This document shows positions 26,801 to 34,895 of a stretch of 64,000 nucleotides of DNA, one piece after another. The position numbers and the translations under genes are program-made. The number at the start of each line of letters is the position of its first letter. Position 1 is the stretch's first letter. This stretch comes from Desulfosediminicola flagellatus. Lineage in GTDB: Bacteria > Desulfobacterota > Desulfobulbia > Desulfobulbales > Desulfocapsaceae. The DNA lies in assembly GCF_005116655.2 (NCBI RefSeq), contig NZ_CP050698.1, positions 3,393,489 through 3,457,488 on the forward strand, read 5' to 3'. The notes under the pieces are model-generated. The model was not told the origin of the DNA and searched no databases. It saw nothing but the letters and a program-made list of their open reading frames with translations.

Positions 26801-29800
26801 ATTTCGGCTCAGCATTATCTCAACTATTTCGCAAATAGTCGCCTCTCCCTCGCCAATTACTGCTGCATCAACGTTGAGATCCCGCAACAACAGGTCTGTG
26901 CTTGAGGTTGCATAGGGGCCTCCTGCAATAATCGGTACGGTGAAACCCCACTGGCGAATAAGTTCAATACTCTTATGGAAAAAATTCTTATAATACGTAA
27001 GGGTTCTCACCCCGATAAAATCCGGCTGAAACTCTTCCAATAGCCTGCGCAGACCATCAAAATCTTCAAAATCAATCCGCGCCTTAGCAATCTTTCCCGT
27101 GATTTTTTCGCCAAACCGTTGATTCAGCACGGTAAGCAGCGATGCCAGACCTAAGGGAGGTTCAACCACATCGTAAAGCAAGGTCCTGTCCTCAACGAAA
27201 TACTGACTTAGATCAAGCAGCAGAATTCGCAGACCCTCTTTTTTTTGACTAGGCTTTTGAGGTGCAAACACCTTAGCAATTCGTCTGTTTAAGTCAGGTG
27301 GTCGAATTTCCGATTCGTTAATACAGGAGACATTGCCTAAATCTGCATGGTTCAAGCCGGCAACAGCTAATAGATCGTCAAGTGTATGTATATCCGCAGG
27401 TAGATAACTGTCATATTTCAGAGCAAGGGATCTCTCATCCATCACCTTCATCTGATATGGCAGTACCTGTTTCAGCCTATCCTTACTCAGGAAATATTCG
27501 TTGAGAAAAGCCATCTGGTAATGGGTTGCAACCTCTCTAGCGAAAGGCAGTGTTGTTGGAAGCTCATGATAACCCAACTCCATCGATTCCATGATAGCCT
27601 GTTCACTGATGCCGTGATTGTGTGCAATACCAGCCATTTCTGTATCGGGGAAGATCCGCAGAATAAAAACATAGGGGAAATGAATCCAGTTCACGCCCTT
27701 CATAAACTCCAGGGTCATCTTTGCCTCTTCGGGAGTTTCCGAAGGGAAGCCATGCATAGTGAACAGTTCCAGAATAACCTGAGGGTATTTCGAGGCAATA
27801 TAATTGAGGTTGTCGTGAAGCCTATCTATTTTCAACTGTTTTTGAATAAGTTTCTGCAGGCGTGCACTTGCTGTTTCTAAGGCAAAAGCCATTTGAATGG
27901 TACCTGCAGAGATCATGAGATCAATGTCGTCATGACTGAGAATGTCACCCCGCAACCCATTTGAAAAAAAGAACTGACACTGCAAATTCTTTGCGATCAC
28001 TTTTTCAAAGAAGGATCGACTTGCAGCACGATCAAGATTGAAGATATCGTCTATGAATACAAAACGTCTTACCCCGCATTCGTAGAGTTGTTCTATCTCT
28101 GTAAAAAGATGTTCCGGCGATCGCCGCACATGCTTCTTCGGCCATATCTTATGACAGTAAGCGCATTGATACGGACACCCTCTCGTAGCCTGAATTGCCA
28201 CCGAAAACCGGGCTGTCGACTGGCCAAGAAATTGGTGATATGCTTCGTAATCGATAAGGGACCTATCAATAATCGGCAAAGTATCGAGATTGGCAATCGG
28301 GGTCCGGGGCGAAGTATAAAAGGGATCTACGGATTCGAAAGATTCTGCAAGCCTATGCTTGAATGGCAGCTTTATGAGGGTCCCGGTTTCGAGAACAACA
28401 TATTTGGCATGGCACTCATGGACCATATGAGCCAGCCGTTTTTCAGGCATCTCCTGATCTAGTGGCAGATAGGCCGCACCAGCCTTGAGTATGCCCAAAA
28501 TAGAAACAATATACTCAGTTGACCTTGATAGCAGGATGGCAACGACATCGCCATGCTGCACATCATATCCATCAATCAGCGCATGCGCGAAACGGTTTGC
28601 ACGTTGATTAAGCTCAGCGTAGCTCAGGTGATCATTTCCAGATACCAGAGCAATTGCCTCCGGCGTTTTTATTACCTGTTGTTCAAATAAATCCACCACT
28701 GTCCCATCAGGCTGCGGATGAACTGTCGAATTCAGATCAAACAGGAGGTGATCAATTTCTGTTCTGTTCATTATTTGAACAGCATCAATTGGTGAAGTAA
28801 ATTCATTAACGCACGCTGAAACACACCTGGAAAAATGTCGGATCAGAGCTTCAATCTGCTCATCCTCATAGTGGTCACGACCATAAAAAAATGTGCAGCG
28901 CAACCCGTCATTGGTTGGCAGAAACTGTATATCCAACGCATAGTTGGTCCGCTCATGGATAGTTGTACTTTCTAAAACAAACCCGGAATCACCCGAGCGG
29001 GCAGCACTCTCCACAGCTACATCGACCGGATAACTTTCAACTACCATGATCGTACTGAACAGACCTGCCGGCAACGCACTCGCACGCTGAATTGCCGCAA
29101 GAGATGAATGGTGATGAGAGGCAGAACGTAACGACTTCTCCTGAACGTTTATTGCCAGTGAACGCCAGCTCATATCCTTTTCAATACACACCCGAACAGG
29201 TACGGTATTAATGAGGTTGCCCACCATGTGTTCAATACCCTCAACTTCAGCGGGTCGTCCGGATACAACCATGCCGAACACCACATCAGAGCAATCGTTA
29301 TATCTGCTTAAAATCACTGACCAGATACATTGAAGAAGAACACTTACAGTCACTCCACATTCAGCTGCCCGCGTCTGCAGCTCACCATAAAGACCAGGTT
29401 CAAGTAAGGTGCTGACAGATTCCTGCTCTCCGGCATTTGCAGACAGATCGAGGCTGGATTGTGGAATCTCAGCAATTCGACTGTAACCTTGCAGGTAATC
29501 ATCCCAGAACGCGTATGACACCTCACGGGACTGTTGCTCAAGCCAACTGATATAGCCGTTAACAGGTACCGAAGGTGAAAGAACTGTTAGCCGATCTTCC
29601 TTTAAAGATGAATATATCTGTAAAAACTCACTCAGCAGAATACCCACTGACCAGCCATCCAGCAGGAGATGGTGATGAGTCCAGACAACATCATAGAGAT
29701 CATCGCCCCGCTGAATGACAAACATCCGCATAAGCAGGTCACGACTGAGATTAAAGGGGGTCGTTCGCTGGAACACCAATATTTCATTTCGAACCGAATC

Positions 29801-30106
29801 ACGCCTCGTCTCATCTATAGCACGCAGATCCTGAAAATCGACTTTCAATGAAGCTTCTTTAACGACCACCTGAAGGGGACGATCGGTGCCTTCATGGGCA
29901 AACACTGTCCGCAGGCTGTCATGCCGTGCTATCAGTGTATTCCAGCTTCTCTCAAGTAATTTAATATCCAACGCTCCACGAATGGACCAGCAGACCTGCT
30001 GCATATAGGATACATGCCCGGTATCTGCCAGTGCATGATGCAACATACCTTCCTGCATCGGTGAGAGAGGGTAGACACCTTTGATATTATCTTTAGTCGT
30101 TCGCAT
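23885..30106 (-). CDS. NRPS module C-A-PCP-E, adenylation domain interrupted by radical SAM/B12 module
   Basis: This 2073-residue protein has a D-donor-type condensation domain (HHLLLDGW at 145-152). Its adenylation domain starts near 475 and reaches core motif A2 (LKAGAAYLPLD, 540-550). About 585 foreign residues (570-1155) follow before A3 (YTSGSTGNPKG near 1167). The rest of the adenylation domain runs to about 1515, the carrier serine is Ser1567, and an epimerization domain (HHLVVDG at 1745-1751) closes the module. Specificity residues read as D-V-Q-N-L-G-M-V-D, related to the Gln-like codes of other modules but not identical. The residue should be incorporated in D form. The inserted module probably modifies the residue or the growing chain. 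Confidence 0.93.
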   Translation of the reverse strand: MRTTKDNIKGVYPLSPMQEGMLHHALADTGHVSYMQQVCWSIRGALDIKLLERSWNTLIARHDSLRTVFAHEGTDRPLQVVVKEASLKVDFQDLRAIDETRRDSVRNEILVFQRTTPFNLSRDLLMRMFVIQRGDDLYDVVWTHHHLLLDGWSVGILLSEFLQIYSSLKEDRLTVLSPSVPVNGYISWLEQQSREVSYAFWDDYLQGYSRIAEIPQSSLDLSANAGEQESVSTLLEPGLYGELQTRAAECGVTVSVLLQCIWSVILSRYNDCSDVVFGMVVSGRPAEVEGIEHMVGNLINTVPVRVCIEKDMSWRSLAINVQEKSLRSASHHHSSLAAIQRASALPAGLFSTIMVVESYPVDVAVESAARSGDSGFVLESTTIHERTNYALDIQFLPTNDGLRCTFFYGRDHYEDEQIEALIRHFSRCVSACVNEFTSPIDAVQIMNRTEIDHLLFDLNSTVHPQPDGTVVDLFEQQVIKTPEAIALVSGNDHLSYAELNQRANRFAHALIDGYDVQHGDVVAILLSRSTEYIVSILGILKAGAAYLPLDQEMPEKRLAHMVHECHAKYVVLETGTLIKLPFKHRLAESFESVDPFYTSPRTPIANLDTLPIIDRSLIDYEAYHQFLGQSTARFSVAIQATRGCPYQCAYCHKIWPKKHVRRSPEHLFTEIEQLYECGVRRFVFIDDIFNLDRAASRSFFEKVIAKNLQCQFFFSNGLRGDILSHDDIDLMISAGTIQMAFALETASARLQKLIQKQLKIDRLHDNLNYIASKYPQVILELFTMHGFPSETPEEAKMTLEFMKGVNWIHFPYVFILRIFPDTEMAGIAHNHGISEQAIMESMELGYHELPTTLPFAREVATHYQMAFLNEYFLSKDRLKQVLPYQMKVMDERSLALKYDSYLPADIHTLDDLLAVAGLNHADLGNVSCINESEIRPPDLNRRIAKVFAPQKPSQKKEGLRILLLDLSQYFVEDRTLLYDVVEPPLGLASLLTVLNQRFGEKITGKIAKARIDFEDFDGLRRLLEEFQPDFIGVRTLTYYKNFFHKSIELIRQWGFTVPIIAGGPYATSSTDLLLRDLNVDAAVIGEGEATICEIVEIMLSRNDGFAKSDLLKNVAGVAYIPAEQRQRMCESSCQFLSMEKLSGSIENGSVENPQRNVMPTDVAYIIYTSGSTGNPKGVVIEHHSIQNLIGWVRRTIYARYPSTINEATVAPLIFDVSVQQIFGAFLSGYTLHLVADDTAADPLLLLDYLKEHHIQMVNVTPSRLAMMLDAMDQGGSVMVLDQLLVGAEKLSRSMIDRLYAHPEHRGIVIRNMYGPTECCVDASSFLFNHDSYRTWGQLPLGRAIDNGYFRILDRSMRLVPRGVFGELYVGGEGVAREYVNRPDESARSFVSDPYADGGRLYRTGDRARWTKEGMIEFGGRIDNQIKVRGYRIEPEEIEKCLCRHPAVANCAVTAIVSGDGPGTLTAFVVTLAEITVEALQEYLRSYLPAYMIPSMFSKVAELPLNSSGKLDRRQLRSMVPTNSLTRGAEIEKARSEEEQVLALCWATVLGKDELSIHDNYFALGGDSIKAITVVSQVARAGWVVTIRDLFRYPTIAELAVHITPVREKKSGAEVRADHGPLTPIQTNFFQNHTVEPERFNHAMVLSSTKHIDIEALQAAWDCLLATHVSLGNTFYQDQGIWHQELSEFQSRLIEEYDIRNTGEKRLSYEDIAELLHSSLDIESGKLALAACIRTNDGDRILLVIHHLVVDGISWRILLKELVQLYTDARAGLNVTLTPSPVSLIQWANTLTMHMSDSRIVTQLPYWQAVAQSNTHIPDMWSDARDNTYRNVSMIQFKLSREETEKLCLSVHHAYSTTVEDLLLCALGRALYAGHGHSTTLITLESHGREETFGLDLSRTCGWLTVTYPFALSINPERDVAYHIKSVKESLRAVPESGIGYGILRFLAPDDITGTYDISCSPAISFNYLGRLEDQTDTEFTVELDSDHGSAVNPDAKRQHIVDVSGIVVDEVLNISLSYSRQACPEDAAQSLADLFHAEILHLIQHCCDGRKTEMTPADFTYSDLSLDELEGII
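26642..28399 (-). other. inserted, apparently permuted B12-dependent radical SAM module
   Basis: Residues about 570-1155 contain the radical SAM cluster motif C-x3-C-x2-C at Cys644, Cys648 and Cys651 (TRGCPYQCAYC). A barrel with IDDIFN, FALETAS and FTMHGFPSET follows, and then a B12-binding-type Rossmann domain at about 958-1100 with PPLGLASLL, AGGPYATSS and GEGEAT. In class B radical SAM methylases the B12 domain comes first. Here the order is reversed, and the insert begins at the linker that normally joins the two (ANLDTLPIID). The DxHxxG cobalamin motif is not seen, as in many class B members. Likely reactions are C-methylation or another carbon-centred change. Confidence 0.85.
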
Positions 30107-30107
30107 C

Positions 30108-33100
30108 TCAGCTCTCCGTGAAAGTGTTCAAGAAAGAGTTTACTTCGTCAGACCCCACCCCTGTGTAATCTATGGTCGACGGCCCGGGATCCTTAGTTAC
30201 CACAGCAAGAGCATGATTAACTACGACATGAAGCTCTTCAACCCATGAGGCCATAAGTGCTTTGACCCGCGAGGTATCGATCGTTGTTCCATACTCGATG
30301 GAAAGCTGAATTCTTCCATCGGTGCACATACCGGTAACCTCAAGAGCAAAAGGCACTATTGCATCCGGATGAATAACAGCCCCGACCTCCTCTGTGGCTA
30401 GTTCGAACAGATCCGAACGTAATTCCCCATCAAAATCTCCGAGGTAATTAAACAGAATGGGAGGGAGCGCTTCCCTACGATCACTCGACTTACTGCCGCT
30501 CCCCCAGCGACGCATGCCAAATTCAATTCCGACTGAACCGGCCTTATGGATGGCCCGCTGCACTGCCTGTATATTTTCAGCCACCTCAACTGACGAACTA
30601 AAATCTAAAACAACAGGATACATGGAAGTAAACCACCCTACAGTGCGATCAAGCTCAACATCCTCAAAAATCGATTCCCTGCCGTAACCTTCCAGAGTAA
30701 TAGCAAAACAGTCTGTACCTGCCTCATTGTGTACCGCTCGGCCAAAGGCGCACACAAGCATATCTGTAATACCGGTCTGGTATGCCTGATGTACATGTGT
30801 TTGCAAGCGTTTACTCAGATCTCTGGACAGATGTTTGCTATGCCGCTGTCGCTCTTTGTAGGTAAAAGGTTCAGAGACATAAGGGGATGAAACTGGTTTT
30901 GACTGAATATTCGACGTATTCTCCGACCAGATCCGGCGCTTTGGTTGAAGTGATTGCGCATGAACTGCAAGCCGGTCCGACCATTCCTTGAATGATGTTG
31001 TTTTCACACCCAATCCGGGTTCATTACCTGAGAGAATCTGAGTATACGCGGAATGCAGATCCTGAAGCAATATTCGCCATGAAACCCCGTCCACCACAAG
31101 GTGATGGGCAGTAAGTAAAAGACGGTCATCATCATGCATCCGGTACAGAACTGCTGCAAACGGGGAACCTGCCGCCAGGTCTGTCCGGCTCATAACACCA
31201 CAACTATGTTCACGCATTGCGTCTAGGCCCAGTGCATTCTGGCGAAGATCGACATACTCAAAACGCACTGGTGAGGTGTGCTCCATCACCTCTTGTCTCC
31301 ACACACCGGTATCATCCTCGAAAAAACGTGACCTGAGCATATCATGATGCGCCTGCAGTATCTGGAGACTTCCTCTCAGTGCCGACTCATCCATCCTCTT
31401 GGCAGGCCGAAGCAGCACAGCCTGATGAAAGTGGTGTTTAGTTGATGTAAAGTGCTCAAAAAACCATGATTGAATAGAGGTAAGCGGTACCCGGCCTATG
31501 GCATGACTATGAGGCCTGGCAGCTATCCCTTCTTTCATAAGAGGAGCCAGTTGAGCAATGGTAGGAAATTGAAAAATATCTTTTAGAGCAATCTGATAAT
31601 GGTGTTTTCTCAAGCGCGAAACAATCTGCAGCGCCTTTATTGAATCTCCGCCGAGCATAAAGTATTTATCATGAATGTCGGGAGCCTCCACATTCAGAAC
31701 ATCCTGCCACACTCCTGAGAGTATTTTTTCTTTCTCCGTTCGCGGCGGGCAGTGCTTTTGGGACTCTTTTTGCAGTTGTACAAGATCGAGTGACAGCAAC
31801 GCTGAACGATCAACTTTGCCGCTGGTACTTCTCGGAAAGGAAGAAAGAGTAAAAAAACGGGCCGGGATCATGTAATGCGGTAGTTTTTCAGAAATCCCCC
31901 CATACAGATGCTCCAGTGTAACTCTCTCATCACCAACAGCCAGATACGCTACGAGCTCATAGTGTGAATTTTCTGTTTCCCGGGTGCAAACCACAGCATC
32001 GCGCACCATTGAGTACTGCCGCAAACACTGTTCAATCTCACCCGTTTCGATTCGATACCCATTAACCTTCACCTGATTGTCTGTACGCCCAAGAAAAGCG
32101 ATAGTACCATCAGCAAGAAACCTTACCCTGTCACCGGTTCGATATAGCCGTTTTCCTTGAAAGAAGGGGTTGTCGACGAAACGATCCGCAGTAAGAGCAT
32201 CCAGTCCCAGATACCCTCGTCCCACTCCGGGGCCACCAATGTATAGTTCACCAGGCATACCGGGAGCAACCGGTTGCCGTTGCTCATCAAGAATATAGGT
32301 TTCGGTATTGGCCATGGGTCGACCAATTGGAATAATTGCAAGTTCAGGTAACACATCGGACGGACAGGTAAAGGCAGTAGCATCCACACAGCACTCGGTA
32401 GGTCCATAGATATTCGTTACCGTCAGTCTGCGCCCGAATGAACCCGACTGTAACCTGTTCACAGTTTCATATGGAAGTGGCTCACCACCAATAATGAGAT
32501 GTTTGAGTGCCAGTCCCTCCATCTCCGCCAGTCCGGATTCAAGAAGCAGACGAAGCAGCGTCGGAGTACCGTCCGCAATGGTAACACCCTCCTCTCGCCA
32601 ATAGTCGAGAAGCAATGAATGGTTCTCTCGGCTGGCAGTATCCAGAACATGAAGTGTATGGCCACCACACAGGGCCGCAAAAATCTGCTGCACCGATGCG
32701 TCAAAAACTGTTGAGGCAAAGAGCGAAACCTGTTGTGGCCCCTGATAATGCGAATATACAATTTCTTCTAATCCACCAATCAAATTGACCACAGACCGGT
32801 GCTCGATCATTACCCCCTTCGGGGTACCGGTTGATCCTGAAGTGTAAATCAGGTAGGCAAGATTATCCGGCCGGACAGTTCGTTTAGTCTGAAAAGTCGC
32901 ACCCCTGTTCAGAGAAGTCTGTGAAATCTGCAGGGGATCAACCACTGTCACTCCGGAAATATCAGGAATACTATGATTGTCGGCAGCGATGATTATCTGC
33001 GCCTCACTGTCGCTAAGCATATTGTGCAGACGACTTTTAGGATGATCAGGCTCAAGAGGCAGATAGGCCGCACCAGTTTTAAGGATGGCCAGAATAGAGG

Positions 33101-34895
33101 CAATAAGATCAACAGATCGATCCAGACACACTCCAATAACTGTTTCTGTGTCGGCTCCTACCCGTTCGAGATGCAAGGCAATCGCGTCGGAGCGCTCATC
33201 GAGTTGGCGGTATGTGAGACGCTGACCGCCACACACCACTGCTAATCTATCAGGATTTTGTGTTGCACTGGCTGAGAACAGTTCATGCAGGCACAACTCA
33301 GGAACGGGTATGGTAGACGAACGGCTCCAGGTGTCGATGACTAAGGCCCGCTGCACACTATTGCAGCAATCCAGCAACTGTAACGGCTTAGAGGGACTTT
33401 TCATTGCTTCTTCAGCAAGGTGTTGAAAGCTTGAGGCCAGATGAACTATCGTATCGTCTTCAAAGAGGTCCGTCGCATATTCCCATTCAAGAACAATTTT
33501 GTCCCGGGTCTCGACAGCGATAAGGCTGAGGTCATATTTAGCAGTGGTTCTCTCAACCTGAATTTGTTCGACATGCAAACCGTCAAGTTTCGGTGGTTCT
33601 ATCGTACCATCCTGTAAAACAAAACCTATCTGAAATATCGGAGAGAAGCTCTGCTGGCGCTGCCCGAGCACTTCGACAACCTTTTCGAAGGGAACTATCT
33701 GATGTGCAAAGGCATCCAGTGTTGTTTGGCGCACCTGTGCCACGAGATCTTCATATGATAATCTACCATCTGCTGCTACCCGGATGACCAGGCTGTTCAC
33801 AAAAAATCCCAGCAGATCGTAGAGTTCCTTAAAAGGGCGGTTCGCTGTTGGAGTACCGAAAATGCAATCATTATCATTTTTGTATCGCCGCAGGAGCTCG
33901 ACAAAAACGGTTGCCAGGGCCATATACAGCGTGCAGCCTGTTTCCCGCGCTATCTCTTTGATGGCCCGGGTGAGCTCATGCCCAAATTCGCGGACAATTA
34001 CCCTGCCGCGCCCACGTGGCCTCGCCGGCCTGAAACGATCAGGCAAAAGAGAAGCGGGAGATGGGAGGTTTTTCAGTGTTTCCTGCCAATATTGAATATG
34101 GGGCTCAAGAAATTTATTTGTCAGTTGTTTCCGTTGCCAATAAACAAAATCACGGTAGTCGACATTAAGCTGCTTCAGCTCCGGCTCCACTCCCTTCAGG
34201 TAGGAGTTGTAATACGCTGCAAGCTCTTTGCTCAGGATTCCTTTTGACCAGCCATCAGCGATCATATGGTGCATTGTGAGGCAGAAAATATGTTCATGCT
34301 CACCTAGCTGAACCAAACAGGTTCTAAATAAAGGTCCGGCCTGGAGGTCAAAGATGCTATCTGCTTCTGTGGTTATACGATGTAAGGCCTTCGCTTTACG
34401 CTCATGTGGTTCCACCCAGCGTATATCAACGACCGGGATATCGACATTTACACTCTCTGCAACATAGAGGCAGGCATCCCCTTTATCCTCACGAATTGAC
34501 GCACGAAGCATAGCGTGACGTTCAACGATTTTTTGCAGAGACTGCCGAAGTACATTACGATCAAGGGGGCCGTTGAGCACAACAGCTTCAGGAATATTAT
34601 AGGCGGCATGCCCCCCGTTCATCTGATGCAAAACCCAGAGACCTTGCTGACCAAAAGACAATAGACCTGAGTTGCGGGCACCGGTTGCAAGCGAAGGAAG
34701 CATAGCAGCTGCACTGTCTTCTGCCCTGTTGCTACGCAGAAAGGCAAGAATCTCAGGTTTTCGTGAGCGCAAGGTCTGAATGGTCTCTGCGTTAAGAGTA
34801 CCTCGTGGAGCCCTGTAATGAAGCGTCTCTCCTTCGAGCCAGAATTTGACCCCCTGCGTCCCCAGTTGGGAAAGAACTTTTTCGATCCGTATCAT
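30108..34895 (-). CDS. NRPS module with TubC docking, C-A-PCP-E
   Basis: This 1595-residue protein starts with a TubC-type N-terminal docking domain (about 1-55; GVKFWLEGETLHYRAPRGTL pattern), which accepts the C-terminal tail of the preceding polyketide synthase. The condensation domain has HHMIADGW at 209-216. The adenylation domain (about 535-1030) has specificity residues D-A-Q-D-I-G-I-V-D, close to the known Gln code DAQDLGVVDK. Ser1085 in GGDSI is the carrier site, and an epimerization domain (HHLVVDG at 1264-1270) follows, so D-Gln is expected. Core motif A8 reads VNGYRIETGEIE, slightly unusual but intact. The gene overlaps the preceding one by 4 bases. Confidence 0.94.
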   Translation of the reverse strand: MIRIEKVLSQLGTQGVKFWLEGETLHYRAPRGTLNAETIQTLRSRKPEILAFLRSNRAEDSAAAMLPSLATGARNSGLLSFGQQGLWVLHQMNGGHAAYNIPEAVVLNGPLDRNVLRQSLQKIVERHAMLRASIREDKGDACLYVAESVNVDIPVVDIRWVEPHERKAKALHRITTEADSIFDLQAGPLFRTCLVQLGEHEHIFCLTMHHMIADGWSKGILSKELAAYYNSYLKGVEPELKQLNVDYRDFVYWQRKQLTNKFLEPHIQYWQETLKNLPSPASLLPDRFRPARPRGRGRVIVREFGHELTRAIKEIARETGCTLYMALATVFVELLRRYKNDNDCIFGTPTANRPFKELYDLLGFFVNSLVIRVAADGRLSYEDLVAQVRQTTLDAFAHQIVPFEKVVEVLGQRQQSFSPIFQIGFVLQDGTIEPPKLDGLHVEQIQVERTTAKYDLSLIAVETRDKIVLEWEYATDLFEDDTIVHLASSFQHLAEEAMKSPSKPLQLLDCCNSVQRALVIDTWSRSSTIPVPELCLHELFSASATQNPDRLAVVCGGQRLTYRQLDERSDAIALHLERVGADTETVIGVCLDRSVDLIASILAILKTGAAYLPLEPDHPKSRLHNMLSDSEAQIIIAADNHSIPDISGVTVVDPLQISQTSLNRGATFQTKRTVRPDNLAYLIYTSGSTGTPKGVMIEHRSVVNLIGGLEEIVYSHYQGPQQVSLFASTVFDASVQQIFAALCGGHTLHVLDTASRENHSLLLDYWREEGVTIADGTPTLLRLLLESGLAEMEGLALKHLIIGGEPLPYETVNRLQSGSFGRRLTVTNIYGPTECCVDATAFTCPSDVLPELAIIPIGRPMANTETYILDEQRQPVAPGMPGELYIGGPGVGRGYLGLDALTADRFVDNPFFQGKRLYRTGDRVRFLADGTIAFLGRTDNQVKVNGYRIETGEIEQCLRQYSMVRDAVVCTRETENSHYELVAYLAVGDERVTLEHLYGGISEKLPHYMIPARFFTLSSFPRSTSGKVDRSALLSLDLVQLQKESQKHCPPRTEKEKILSGVWQDVLNVEAPDIHDKYFMLGGDSIKALQIVSRLRKHHYQIALKDIFQFPTIAQLAPLMKEGIAARPHSHAIGRVPLTSIQSWFFEHFTSTKHHFHQAVLLRPAKRMDESALRGSLQILQAHHDMLRSRFFEDDTGVWRQEVMEHTSPVRFEYVDLRQNALGLDAMREHSCGVMSRTDLAAGSPFAAVLYRMHDDDRLLLTAHHLVVDGVSWRILLQDLHSAYTQILSGNEPGLGVKTTSFKEWSDRLAVHAQSLQPKRRIWSENTSNIQSKPVSSPYVSEPFTYKERQRHSKHLSRDLSKRLQTHVHQAYQTGITDMLVCAFGRAVHNEAGTDCFAITLEGYGRESIFEDVELDRTVGWFTSMYPVVLDFSSSVEVAENIQAVQRAIHKAGSVGIEFGMRRWGSGSKSSDRREALPPILFNYLGDFDGELRSDLFELATEEVGAVIHPDAIVPFALEVTGMCTDGRIQLSIEYGTTIDTSRVKALMASWVEELHVVVNHALAVVTKDPGPSTIDYTGVGSDEVNSFLNTFTES

